Assembly: GCF_002259645.1 (NCBI RefSeq)
Contig: NZ_MWWV01000006.1
Location: 186,001 to 250,000 of the forward strand
Direction: 5' to 3'
From: Bifidobacterium tissieri
GTDB taxonomy: Bacteria; Actinomycetota; Actinomycetes; Actinomycetales; Bifidobacteriaceae
Length of the DNA: 64,000 nucleotides
Shown: piece by piece, positions 49,299 through 57,811 of the stretch
Layout: every line of letters begins with the position of its first letter
How positions within the stretch are numbered: the first letter of the stretch is position 1
Translations under genes and position numbers: made by a program
Notes under the pieces: model-generated
Databases searched by the model: none
Told to the model about the DNA's origin: nothing
What the model saw: only the letters and a program-made list of their open reading frames with translations

Positions 49299-49934
49299 AT
49301 GATGCGCATGACTCGACAGAATGAAACCAATTCACAGGTATCAGCGCAATCATCGAAGACGTCGACGAACGTCCCACGTTCGACCGGGCCGGTCTCCACG
49401 GAAGCCCCGACCCTGCCCATCATGCTCACGCAGGCCATTGTGGCTGCCGGCGTGATGTGCGTATGCGAGATCATCTGTGCACCATTGATCATCAGCATGG
49501 CATCCGGTGCGTTCGCCCTGGTCCCCTGGATCGCCGTGGCCTGCATGCTTGCCGTGCTGTTCATGGTGATTCTTGGTTTTGCCTTTCTGTGGCTGGCCGA
49601 CAACCTCTCGCATAATTTCGCCGAACGTCGCGCCCCTATCTGCTATGCCGTGATCGGCGCCATCGCTTTCGGCATCTGGGGAGGTCTGCTGTATCCCACG
49701 TTCATCAATTCGGTGCTGGAACCGGCCGGGATCGATCCGATTTCCCGGGGAGACCTGTATGCCATCGTATTCAATTGCGTGATCGTCGGATTGGTCTCGT
49801 ATCTGTGTGCATCGCTGTTCGCCGAACGTCTTGCCAGGCGCCGGACGCTGGCCATCGTCATCGGAATCGTACTGGTACTGGTCGCATTGCTGGGCGCGTT
49901 CTATCTGTGGCGTTTCTACGCCATGCTGTACTGA
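49299..49934 (+). CDS. Membrane protein of unknown function
   Basis: About 211 residues with an N-terminal polar Ser/Thr-rich region of about 40 residues and five predicted helices (starting at MLTQAIVAAGVMCVCEIICA and ending at IGIVLVLVALLGAFYL). I recognise no family. The start is one of three in-frame ATGs at 49299, 49302 and 49308; none has a ribosome binding site. It stands alone on the plus strand between tRNA-Leu and the FKBP gene. Confidence 0.65.
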   Translation: MMRMTRQNETNSQVSAQSSKTSTNVPRSTGPVSTEAPTLPIMLTQAIVAAGVMCVCEIICAPLIISMASGAFALVPWIAVACMLAVLFMVILGFAFLWLADNLSHNFAERRAPICYAVIGAIAFGIWGGLLYPTFINSVLEPAGIDPISRGDLYAIVFNCVIVGLVSYLCASLFAERLARRRTLAIVIGIVLVLVALLGAFYLWRFYAMLY

Positions 49935-50024
49935 TCGTTCGCGCCGGTGTCGATCCTGCGGAACGTTTTCTGATCCGGAGCTTGAAACTGTCTTCGATTG
50001 CGTATACTTTTGACGGTTATATGC

Positions 50025-50053
50025 CATGCTCGTCCGTATATCGGGCGGGCATG
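50025..50053 (+). promoter_or_regulatory. 5' leader hairpin of the FKBP gene
   Basis: 12-bp stem CATGCTCGTCCG / CGGGCGGGCATG (two G-T pairs), loop TATAT. TATACT at 50003-50008 is the likely -10 box, so the hairpin would be in the leader, 27 nt before ATG 50081. Confidence 0.45.
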
Positions 50054-50080
50054 TTCACATATTCGTATAAGGAGTGACAG

Positions 50081-50491
50081 ATGAGCGATTCGACGATGCC
50101 CAAGGTGAACGCCGAGTTCGGTGCCAAGCCCGAGATCGAATTCCCGACGGAGACCGCGCCCAAGGGCCTCAAGAGCGTTGAGATCATCGAGGGTGATGGC
50201 CCCGTGGTGCGCAAGGGCGATACCGTGACCGTGAACTACCACGGTGTGGTGTGGGGCAAGCAGGCCCCGTTCGACTCCAGCTTCGAGCGCCACACGCCGG
50301 CCAGCTTCGGCATCGGCGTCGGCCAGGTCATCAAGGGCTGGGACCAGACCGTTCCGGGCCACAACGTCGGCTCTCGTCTGGTGGTGTCCATCCCGCCGGA
50401 ATACGGCTACGGCTCCCGTGGCGTTCCGCAGGCCGGCATCGGCGGCGGTGACACGCTGGTCTTCGTCATCGACATCATCTCCACTCGATGA
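50081..50491 (+). CDS. FKBP-type peptidyl-prolyl isomerase
   Basis: Cytosolic proline isomerase, 136 residues, a single FKBP domain: GDTVTVNYHGVVWG, PFDSSFERHTPASFGIGVGQVIKGWDQ-type active site, and the closing PPEYGYGSRG and DTLVFVIDIIS. No signal peptide or trigger-factor domains. ATAAGGAG precedes ATG 50081. Lies upstream of greA with an 79-nt gap. Confidence 0.94.
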   Translation: MSDSTMPKVNAEFGAKPEIEFPTETAPKGLKSVEIIEGDGPVVRKGDTVTVNYHGVVWGKQAPFDSSFERHTPASFGIGVGQVIKGWDQTVPGHNVGSRLVVSIPPEYGYGSRGVPQAGIGGGDTLVFVIDIISTR

Positions 50492-50570
50492 CGTGCCGGA
50501 CGCGCCTCGGTGGGAATGAGGAGCGTCGGCTGAATTCGAAATATTCAAGGTGATCCAGGAGGATTCACAA

Positions 50571-51056
50571 ATGGCAGACGACAAGGTCCTGCTGCTGACG
50601 CAGGAGGCATACGACAAGCTCCAGGAGGAGCTGCAGTACCGTGAGGGCAAGCTGCACGATGAGATCATCGCCAAGGTGGCCGCAGCTCGTGCCGAAGGCG
50701 ATCTGAGCGAGAACGGTGGCTATCAGGCCGCACGCGAAGCCCAGCGCAAGAATCAGGGACGTATCGAGGAGCTCACTGTCAAGCTCCGCGATGCGAAGAT
50801 CCTGCAGGCACCGCCGGAAGGCACGGTCGGCAACGGATCGCTGATCACGCTCGACCTGATGGGTAACGAGATGGTCTATGTGCTCGGCGCGCACGATCTG
50901 TCTGCCGCCACCGACTACGACATCATCAGCCCCGAGTCCCCGATCGGCGCCGCAGTCATGGGTGCCAGCGTGGGTGACACGGTGAGCTACAAGGCTCCCA
51001 ACGGCCGTGAGATCAAGGTGACCATCAAGAGCGCCAAGCCGCTCGGTGATGAGTGA
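50571..51056 (+). CDS. greA: Transcript cleavage factor GreA
   Basis: Rescues backtracked RNA polymerase by stimulating transcript cleavage. 161 residues: N-terminal coiled coil with the acidic tip AEGDLSENGGYQAA, and a C-terminal FKBP-like domain ending GREIKVTIKSAKP. AGGAGG precedes ATG 50571; an in-frame ATG 21 nt earlier is less likely. Followed by a strong terminator. Confidence 0.95.
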   Translation: MADDKVLLLTQEAYDKLQEELQYREGKLHDEIIAKVAAARAEGDLSENGGYQAAREAQRKNQGRIEELTVKLRDAKILQAPPEGTVGNGSLITLDLMGNEMVYVLGAHDLSAATDYDIISPESPIGAAVMGASVGDTVSYKAPNGREIKVTIKSAKPLGDE

Positions 51057-51092
51057 TTCCAGCAGACGTTGTACGGCAACGCTGACCTGAAT

Positions 51093-51137
51093 CGCGAATG
51101 GTCCGTTCCCTTATGAATAGGGGACGGACCATTCGCG
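51093..51137. terminator. Bidirectional terminator after greA
   Basis: 18-bp stem CGCGAATGGTCCGTTCCC / GGGGACGGACCATTCGCG with one wobble pair; lies between convergent greA and the HlyIII gene. Confidence 0.8.
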
Positions 51138-51170
51138 TTCCACGGAGCATAGCCCCGGGGAACGATGCGG

Positions 51171-52115
51171 TCATTGCCCCAGCATGATGCTGACGATGAC
51201 GAAATAGATGGCGACCATATGGCAGGCGTATCCGGCGACGGTGCCGCAGTGGAAGATCTCGTGGAAGCCGAAGACCTTGGGCCACGGGTCCGGTTTGCGC
51301 AGTCCATAGACTATGGCTCCTGCGATATAGCAGATGCCGCCGGCGACGATAAGCCACACCACCACGGGACCCGCGAAGGGGGATTCCCAGAAGAAGCCGA
51401 GGAATGCGGCCCCGGAGACGCCGAAGATGATGTACACGATGGTATACAGCCAGCGTGGCGCCGAGATCCACACCACATGGATGAGCAGGGCCACCAGCGT
51501 GCAAGACCAGATGCTGATGAGGATCAGGTTCCTCCAGAAGGGTTCGAGCGCGAATGAGACCGGCGTGTATGTGCCGGCGATAAGCAGGAAGATATTCACA
51601 TGGTCGATGCGCCGCAGCACGTCGGTGACCTTGGGCGACCAGTCGCCAAGATGGTAGATCGCGGAATTGCCGAACAGGATCAGCGAGCACGCCATGAATG
51701 CCGCGCACGCCCATTTGAGTGATGCTGTGGGGGATAGGCAGATGAGTACGATGCCTGCGGCCAGTGCCAGTGGCGTGGCACAGGCATGGATCCAGCCGCG
51801 CATCGCAGGCTTTGGACGTCCGTGCACGTCAAGACGGATCTTGTGTATGCCGTGTGCCTTGTCCATGATGCGCTGGGCCTTGAGCTCTCCCTTGGCGATG
51901 ACGCGGTCGGCCTTGGCTCGCGCGCGTGCACGCACCTCATCGGCCTTGGCCTGACGCTCCTGAAGGTATGCCTCGCGCACCGCCTTGCGGGTGCGCTCCA
52001 GTTGCGCCGGACCGGGAAGGTCGTTGGTCGGAGCCATGCGGTTGCCGGACACCTTCCGCGGCTTGACGATCGTCGCTGCCGGCCGCCTTGATGCGGAGCG
52101 TCTCTTTCTGGTCAT
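51171..52115 (-). CDS. HlyIII/PAQR family membrane protein with long basic N-terminus
   Basis: Seven-helix membrane protein of the hemolysin III/adiponectin-receptor group, 314 residues. The core (about 105-314) has the three conserved parts: NSAIYHLGDW, IDHVNIFLLIAGTYTPV, and FGFHEIFHCGTVAGYACH, giving the zinc-type His/Asp/HxxxH set known for PAQR proteins. The first 100 residues are basic and form a coiled-coil-like segment (VRARARAKADRVIAKGE), not usual in the family. PAQR proteins affect membrane lipid balance. AAGGATACC precedes ATG 52115. The promoter has two palindromes. Confidence 0.88.
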   Translation of the reverse strand: MTRKRRSASRRPAATIVKPRKVSGNRMAPTNDLPGPAQLERTRKAVREAYLQERQAKADEVRARARAKADRVIAKGELKAQRIMDKAHGIHKIRLDVHGRPKPAMRGWIHACATPLALAAGIVLICLSPTASLKWACAAFMACSLILFGNSAIYHLGDWSPKVTDVLRRIDHVNIFLLIAGTYTPVSFALEPFWRNLILISIWSCTLVALLIHVVWISAPRWLYTIVYIIFGVSGAAFLGFFWESPFAGPVVVWLIVAGGICYIAGAIVYGLRKPDPWPKVFGFHEIFHCGTVAGYACHMVAIYFVIVSIMLGQ

Positions 52116-52134
52116 GGGTATCCTTTCGCATCGC

Positions 52135-52164
52135 TTACGTTACCGTAACTTACGCTACCGTAGC
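52135..52164. promoter_or_regulatory. Two tandem palindromic operators with compensating changes
   Basis: Two adjacent 15-mers, TTACGTTACCGTAAC (52135-52149) and TTACGCTACCGTAGC (52150-52164). Each contains an 11-bp palindrome, GTTAC-C-GTAAC and GCTAC-C-GTAGC. The two differ at two positions only, and both changes keep the symmetry. They cover the spacer, the -10 box and the start region of the HlyIII promoter. Confidence 0.7.
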
Positions 52165-52175
52165 TATCGTGTCAA
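52147..52175 (-). promoter_or_regulatory. Promoter of the HlyIII gene
   Basis: On the minus strand: TTGACA (a perfect -35 box), 17-nt spacer, TAAGTT. One palindrome fills the spacer; the other starts inside the -10 box. Confidence 0.65.
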
Positions 52176-52258
52176 TGCCGACATCCGATATGCGGCGGAA
52201 CAGTATTGGAGCCGTGTCGGCCCCCGTTTTCCCCCGACTACCCGCTAGCATAAGAACC

Positions 52259-53740
52259 ATGGTTGATTTTTCACATCTTGTAGCGAACAATCCGGATTTC
52301 AATGATGCGGATCGCGAATGGCTACATCATCTTGTGGCCGACTGGCAGGTCATCGCCGACCTGAGCTTCGCCGACCTGCTACTGGTGCTGCCCGGCGCGA
52401 ACGGACAGTATATTGTGGCAGGACAGTGCCGTCCCTCCACGGTGATGTCCGTACGATTCGAGGATATGGTCGGATCGACGATCGAGGGTGAGGATGCCCG
52501 TGCGATCTCCAAGGCCATGACCGAGCAGAAGATCTCACGACTTGATCACTATCGTGCCGTGGGCAACACCACGGTATGCGATGTTTATGCGCCGGTTCGG
52601 CGCGAGGGCAAGGTGCTGGGCGTGGTGGTTCGCGAGACCAACATGGCCACCCGCATGCTCAACGGTCGATACGAATCGGAAAGCATCGCAGCCGGCAAGA
52701 ATCTCTTCGAGATGATTCCCGCGGGAACATTCCCGTATCGTGACGCCATCCTCAATCAGCGTCACAATGCCCGTGTATCCGATGGGTTCATCGTCCTCAG
52801 CGAGGACGGCATCGTGGAATACGCATCGCCGAATGCGATCAGCTGCTTCCGCCGACTGGGATCCGTCGACGTCATGGAGGGGCAGTCGCTGTCCCAGATC
52901 GGCACGTCCCTGATTCACGAGAATGACATGCTTCCGGAGACTCTGCCGCTGGTGCTCGCCGGCAAGGCCGCCGTCGATTCGGAGATCAACGCGAACCGTT
53001 CCACGGTGTCCCTGCGTTCCCTGCCGTTCTTCGGACCGCATGGTCGCACTGGTGCCGTGGTGCTGTGCCGCGACGTCACCGAGGTTCGTCGTCGTGAGAA
53101 GGAGCTGGAGACCAAGGATGCTGCCATCGCCGAGATTCACCACCGTGTGAAGAACAATCTGCAGGCCGTGTCCGCCCTGTTGCGTCTGCAGGCCCGCCGC
53201 ACCAAGTCCCCCGAGGTCAAGTCCGAGCTGGAGGAGGCCATGCGTCGTGTGGAGACCATCGCCGTGGTGCACGAGGGGCTGAGCCAGACCGCCGACGAAA
53301 TCGTCGACTTCGACAAGGTGATCGCCGACCTGCTGCGCATGAGTGTTGATCTGGCCACCAGCAAGGACCAGCACATTCGCATCTCCTATCTGGGCAAGTT
53401 CGGCATGATGCCGGCCCAGGATGCGACCCCGCTGTCGCTGGTGCTCACCGAGCTGGTCACCAACGCCGTGGAACATGGTTTCCAGGGGCGTACCGAAGGC
53501 AATGTGTGGATCTCCGTGGGCCGTGGAGGAAGCAGCCTCAACATCGTGGTGGAGGATGATGGCATCGGCTATACGTCGGAATCCGATCAGGGCATGGCGT
53601 GCTCCAGCGGCTCGGGATTGGGCACACAGATCATCAACACGTTCGTGAAGAACGATTTCGGTGGTTCGGTACGGTGGGAGCCGCGGCGTGACGGTGGTAC
53701 TCGTGTGGTGCTTGACATGAAGCTGCGTGCCGCCCAGTGA
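52259..53740 (+). CDS. pdtaS: PdtaS-type sensor histidine kinase
   Basis: Soluble histidine kinase of the HisKA_2 class, 493 residues. N-terminal GAF-like domain (about 1-150), a PAS-like domain (about 165-285), then DHp with EIHHRVKNNLQAVSALLRLQ (phospho-acceptor His about 294-295) and an HATPase with ELVTNAVEHGF and DDGIGY. This is the plan of mycobacterial PdtaS, which signals to the antiterminator PdtaR; no pdtaR lies here. Its neighbour whiB1 matches the mycobacterial order. ATG 52259 lies 7 nt after TAGCAT and has no ribosome binding site, so the mRNA may be leaderless. Confidence 0.92.
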   Translation: MVDFSHLVANNPDFNDADREWLHHLVADWQVIADLSFADLLLVLPGANGQYIVAGQCRPSTVMSVRFEDMVGSTIEGEDARAISKAMTEQKISRLDHYRAVGNTTVCDVYAPVRREGKVLGVVVRETNMATRMLNGRYESESIAAGKNLFEMIPAGTFPYRDAILNQRHNARVSDGFIVLSEDGIVEYASPNAISCFRRLGSVDVMEGQSLSQIGTSLIHENDMLPETLPLVLAGKAAVDSEINANRSTVSLRSLPFFGPHGRTGAVVLCRDVTEVRRREKELETKDAAIAEIHHRVKNNLQAVSALLRLQARRTKSPEVKSELEEAMRRVETIAVVHEGLSQTADEIVDFDKVIADLLRMSVDLATSKDQHIRISYLGKFGMMPAQDATPLSLVLTELVTNAVEHGFQGRTEGNVWISVGRGGSSLNIVVEDDGIGYTSESDQGMACSSGSGLGTQIINTFVKNDFGGSVRWEPRRDGGTRVVLDMKLRAAQ

Positions 53741-53772
53741 TGAACGTGCGGTGATGCAGGTGATGCAATAGG

Positions 53773-53826
53773 GGAGTGTGCGTGGCTGATCATGACTGAA
53801 ATAGGTCACGGCCACGTGCACACTCC
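53773..53826. terminator. First hairpin between pdtaS and whiB1
   Basis: GGAGTGTGCGTGGC / GCCACGTGCACACTCC, one 2-nt bulge, 33 nt after the pdtaS stop. Confidence 0.6.
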
Positions 53827-53839
53827 GTATACGACTTGC

Positions 53840-53907
53840 ATATGACAAAGGTGCCTGCGTGATCAGACCAGATTGGTCGATGAATCACGCAGGCACCTTT
53901 GTCATAT
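53840..53907. terminator. Second hairpin, perfect 24-bp arms
   Basis: ATATGACAAAGGTGCCTGCG continuing to 53863 pairs with 53884-53907; a small GACCA/TGGTC stem is in the loop. Serves pdtaS and the convergent whiB1. Confidence 0.85.
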
Positions 53908-53958
53908 ACGGTTATCGGTACGACGTATGCCGGATTAGACCGTAAGGCCGGAACGACA

Positions 53959-54237
53959 TCAGGCCTGCATCTGCAGGGCGGCTGAACGACGGGCACGCAT
54001 GGCGCGACGCTTGAGCGCGCGACGTTCGTCCTCGCTTAGACCGCCCCACACGCCGTAGTCTTGGTTGGTGTCCATGGCGCATTTCAGGCAGGCGTCAATG
54101 ACCTTGCAGGTACGGCAGACGGCCTTAGCCTCTTCGATCTGCTGGTAGGCGGCACCGGTGTTGCCTACAGGGAAGAACAGCTCCGGATCCTTGTCACGGC
54201 AAGCGGCCTTTGCGCGCCAATCATATGCACTGCTCAT
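53959..54237 (-). CDS. whiB1: WhiB1-type iron-sulfur transcription factor
   Basis: 92-residue WhiB protein that holds a 4Fe-4S cluster reacting with nitric oxide and binds the sigma factor. Four cysteines (C13, C41, C44, C50) in the pattern C-x27-C-x2-C-x5-C; GVWGG turn at 62-66 and a basic C-terminus (LKRRAMRARR) for DNA contact. Segments YDWRAKAAC, DPELFFPVGNTG and EDERRALKRR match WhiB1/WblE rather than other classes. GAGGAC precedes ATG 54237. It lies downstream of the EccC-like gene with a 98-nt gap. Confidence 0.93.
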   Translation of the reverse strand: MSSAYDWRAKAACRDKDPELFFPVGNTGAAYQQIEEAKAVCRTCKVIDACLKCAMDTNQDYGVWGGLSEDERRALKRRAMRARRSAALQMQA

Positions 54238-54335
54238 AAGTGTCCTCGATCCCAAACGAAATACAAAACTCTCATGTATGAGCAAACCACGAATACCACG
54301 ATTTTTCAAGGGTTTTCCGCAACTGGACGCAAGAT

Positions 54336-56285
54336 TCACCAGATTGGGTCGCAGTCATGGCACTGTACCGGCGTGGCGGAGCCCTGCACGAGCAGTACGG
54401 CGCGCCCCGGGATGCGTACGTCGTCGCCGTCGAACTGCGACAGCGCCTGCGAGGGGATGCCTGCCATCATGTCGATGGCCCGGTCGCCCGTAGGGAATAC
54501 CAGTCGTATACCACAGTGATCGGGGAACCTCAGGTGTCGTGATGCGCTCAAGGTGAACACCACGACACGATGCGGATCGGCGAGTGCGTTATGGAATTCG
54601 TCATGGTCCGGACCTCGTCCCAGCGGATCGAGCAGTTCGTCGGCATCGTCGACGAGCCAGATCCGCTTCGGAGAGGAATCGGCGTTCGGCGTCCGGGGCT
54701 TCTGGCCGGTCGGGTCTGCCGATTCCTCCGCCAAGCCTGTCGCGTAACGCGTGGCGTCGCCAATGATCGTGCCCGTCGACGGATGCTCGGTTACATAGCC
54801 GTCGGCGGTCTTTCGGGTCAGCATGACCTCGACGCCATGTCGTGGCAGCAGCGCTCTCGCCATGGCCATGAGCGCGGTGGTCTTGCCTCGTGGGCCGGAT
54901 CCGATGATCGCGATATTGCCGAGATCCAACGGCAGACAGAACGGTTCGAGCGTGACTCCGGTATCGGCGACGCCGATGATCATCGGTGCATCGGGAGCTT
55001 CTGTGACATCGTTCATGGCTGGCGCCTCAAGACGTTGAGGCAGCGGCGGGGAGAACAGTGGGGGAGGGGCCTGCTCGCCAAGGAATCGGCACGCCCACTG
55101 TCCTCCGCGGGTCAGGACTTCGCTGGAGGCCGGCACCGCGCATCGGAATGCCTCCCGTTCCTCGCCGCCATAGGCGAATGCGGTACCCGGTGCCTGCGGA
55201 CTGATCAGAGCGGCGGCTTTCGACCCGAGCAGCTCGGACGACTGCAGGGGGTCACGTACCCGGAGACAGATGTTGAGCCCGATGTTCGCCTTCATCTCAC
55301 TGCTGACCTGGCCAAGGGGATTCTGCGTACAGGCGATAAGATGCATGCCGAGGGAACGCCCCAGCGCGGCCAGCGCCGTCAGTTGGGTGAGATAGTCGGG
55401 AAGCTGCCGTTTCAGGGCATGGAACTCATCGATGACCACTACGATGCGCGCGGGAGGATGCCTCAACTCATTGACATCCGCCACATGCGCGCGGGAGACG
55501 ATCATCTCACGACGTTTGAGCTCCAATTCCATGGAACGCAGTGCCCGTACGGCGTGCTTGAGATCAAGGTCCGAAACGAAGCCCACGGTGTGGGGCAGTC
55601 GGTGCAGCACACGGAATGCCGAACCACCCTTGAAATCCAGGAACACGAAGTTGAGCATGGACGGCGGGAATCGGCTGGCCAGCGAGAGACACCATGATTC
55701 CAGCAGCACCGATTTTCCCGATCCTGTGGTACCGGCTACCAGTGCGTGCGGTCCCTGCTTCGGCATGTTGATCGAGAATACGCCGGTCGGCGTGACACCC
55801 ACCGGTACGGTGTGCAGCGACGTGATCGTCCGACGATCACCCTTATCCTGTGCGGAGCGGGCGCGCTCCCATTGTCGGGCCATGCCCTTCCACGCGGATG
55901 GGACATCTCCGGCATCGATGTCGAGCAGCTCCTCCAGCTCCATGTGGATTGCGGCGCATTGCCGGGCCGCTTCGGTGTCTCGCTCATCTGACGATGCGCC
56001 GGCCACACCACCGGGAAGCGCACCTCCGGATGATACGCCGCCTGCGTCGGTCTGCGCATTGGACCGCGCACGCCGACGCATGGCGATGTTGGCCAGTGCC
56101 GAAGCCAGACATCCAATGAGGCCGGGAACGATAAGCCCTACGAACATCCAACGACGTTCGATGATCATCATCACCAGCATCATTGCCTGTCCGGCGACGG
56201 GCGCGATCATGGACAGCAGCAGCAATCCCGAGCCATCGCCTCCTGCTGTGCGAGAGCCGGCTCGTGTTGTTCGTGAGGTAGTCAT
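54336..56285 (-). CDS. FtsK/SpoIIIE-type tandem ATPase resembling EccC/EssC
   Basis: Membrane ATPase of 649 residues: two helices (about 20-40 and 48-66), a polar linker, then two P-loop domains. Domain 1: Walker A GTTGSGKS (185-192), Walker B IVVVIDEFHAL (281-291). Domain 2: Walker A GSGPRGKTT (462-470), Walker B IWLVDDADELL (542-552). This is the plan of EccC/EssC, the motor of type VII (ESX) secretion, but with two rather than three ATPase domains and no FHA domain; it does not look like division FtsK, which has one motor and a gamma domain. No WXG100 or EccB/D/E gene is near. GGGG lies before ATG 56285. Confidence 0.85.
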   Translation of the reverse strand: MTTSRTTRAGSRTAGGDGSGLLLLSMIAPVAGQAMMLVMMIIERRWMFVGLIVPGLIGCLASALANIAMRRRARSNAQTDAGGVSSGGALPGGVAGASSDERDTEAARQCAAIHMELEELLDIDAGDVPSAWKGMARQWERARSAQDKGDRRTITSLHTVPVGVTPTGVFSINMPKQGPHALVAGTTGSGKSVLLESWCLSLASRFPPSMLNFVFLDFKGGSAFRVLHRLPHTVGFVSDLDLKHAVRALRSMELELKRREMIVSRAHVADVNELRHPPARIVVVIDEFHALKRQLPDYLTQLTALAALGRSLGMHLIACTQNPLGQVSSEMKANIGLNICLRVRDPLQSSELLGSKAAALISPQAPGTAFAYGGEEREAFRCAVPASSEVLTRGGQWACRFLGEQAPPPLFSPPLPQRLEAPAMNDVTEAPDAPMIIGVADTGVTLEPFCLPLDLGNIAIIGSGPRGKTTALMAMARALLPRHGVEVMLTRKTADGYVTEHPSTGTIIGDATRYATGLAEESADPTGQKPRTPNADSSPKRIWLVDDADELLDPLGRGPDHDEFHNALADPHRVVVFTLSASRHLRFPDHCGIRLVFPTGDRAIDMMAGIPSQALSQFDGDDVRIPGRAVLLVQGSATPVQCHDCDPIW

Positions 56286-56385
56286 GCCCCGAGTGTGAAC
56301 CGCGCCTGACGGCCAGCGCAAGGGGCAGCGCACAATGTGCGTCGATGTGGATGGGCCGGGTGGAGTCGGATGGGATGACTGGGAT

Positions 56386-57738
56386 TTACATTCCGCCCAC
56401 CGTACCGGCGTCGTGGGTACCGGCCTCCAGCTGGTCGAACAGTTCGGTATTACGGGAATCATCCAAGAGTACCGTCGAACCGATGCCGGACTTCGGATAA
56501 TAGTCGCTGCTCTTGTAGTACACGCTACCGGTTACGCCCTTGGTTCCCGTCGCGGCCTTGAATGCGGTCGCCATGCCGAACAGGTCGAAGGCTCCGGTCT
56601 TCTCGTCGACGGTCAGGGATGACAGCCCTGCCTTCATGAGCTTGCTGACGGTTGAGGGATTGGTGAGCACTGCGGGGGATCCGGCCTTTTTCGCCACTGC
56701 GGCGATGACCTGACGCTGTCGCGCGGCTCGGCCGATGTCTCCGGTCGGATCCGAATACCGCATACGGGAGAATGCCAGCGCGGTGCCTCCGTCCGCCTGA
56801 TGGCAGCCTGCCTCCCATACCAGACCGGAGTTGGCGTCGTTCACGGTACGGTCGTAGCACAGCTCCACGCCGCCGATCGCGTCGACGACCTTCTCCACGC
56901 CACCAAAGCCGATCTGCACCACGTGGTCGATCTTCATGCCCGTAATGCTCTCCACCTGGGTGACCAGCGCGGAATAGCCCTTTAGCGTGGCCACCGCATT
57001 GATCTTCATGTCCTGTCCATCCACGGTCACGTAGGAGTCACGCGGGATAGAGATCAGGGAGCTGGTTCCGCTCTTGGGACGGGTGAGCACCAGAATCGAA
57101 TCGGTTCGTGATCCGGGGACGTCCTGTTCGGTGCCGGTGCCGGCGGTGCCATCGCGCTCGTCGGAGCCAAGAATCAGCCATGTGGTCGCGGGCGTATTGG
57201 TCATGGATGACAGCATGTTCTTGTGGGTGAGCTGTCCGTCAACCCAGTGGACAAGTCCGAATACGGCGATCAGTAGGATGACCAACAACGCTGCCAGTAC
57301 CGCGAGCGCACGGTGACGGAACCGATGGACGACGGCAGTCCCGGCATGTCGATGGCCGAAGCCACGCAGCGAGGAGCGATCGAACTGTCGTGTGCCGCGG
57401 GAATGGTTCGTGACCGGTTTCGATGCCGCCGACGAGAGCCGGGAATGCGCTCCGCGGTCGAACGAGACGGAGCCCGAAGCGGAAGCGTGATTTCCCGAAC
57501 CCGACAGGGAACGGGGCTCCGCACGCCGAGCGGAACCGGCTGGGGAGAAGCTCGGAGGTGCGGCCGGGGCGTTCATCGGTTCGATGGCCGGTTCGCTGGC
57601 CTGCTCGATATGACGAGGCGCGCTTCGGCGTGGTTGGAAGGACTCCGGCTGCGCCGGGGACGGGGACGGAGCGGAACGGCGACGCGGCGACCCGGAGGGT
57701 ATGAAACTCGGGGGCGTGTTTTCCGGCGTGCCGTTCAT
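56386..57738 (-). CDS. LytR-CpsA-Psr (LCP) family protein 1
   Basis: Envelope phosphotransferase that attaches polymers such as teichoic acid or polysaccharide to peptidoglycan. 450 residues: a disordered Pro/Ser/Arg-rich cytosolic part (1-140), one helix (143-164), then an LCP domain (187 to about 400) with SRTDSILVLT, SIPRDSYV and FSRMRYSDPTGDIGRAARQ. GAGAGGAG precedes ATG 57738. The second LCP gene lies 73 nt upstream on the same strand; the EccC-like gene follows 100 nt downstream. Confidence 0.92.
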   Translation of the reverse strand: MNGTPENTPPSFIPSGSPRRRSAPSPSPAQPESFQPRRSAPRHIEQASEPAIEPMNAPAAPPSFSPAGSARRAEPRSLSGSGNHASASGSVSFDRGAHSRLSSAASKPVTNHSRGTRQFDRSSLRGFGHRHAGTAVVHRFRHRALAVLAALLVILLIAVFGLVHWVDGQLTHKNMLSSMTNTPATTWLILGSDERDGTAGTGTEQDVPGSRTDSILVLTRPKSGTSSLISIPRDSYVTVDGQDMKINAVATLKGYSALVTQVESITGMKIDHVVQIGFGGVEKVVDAIGGVELCYDRTVNDANSGLVWEAGCHQADGGTALAFSRMRYSDPTGDIGRAARQRQVIAAVAKKAGSPAVLTNPSTVSKLMKAGLSSLTVDEKTGAFDLFGMATAFKAATGTKGVTGSVYYKSSDYYPKSGIGSTVLLDDSRNTELFDQLEAGTHDAGTVGGM

Positions 57739-57811
57739 GGATCTCCTCTCGTGGTGGACGATGTGCTCACCTGACTATGACGCATAATGTCCGGCCTGAG
57801 GCCGGAGAAGG

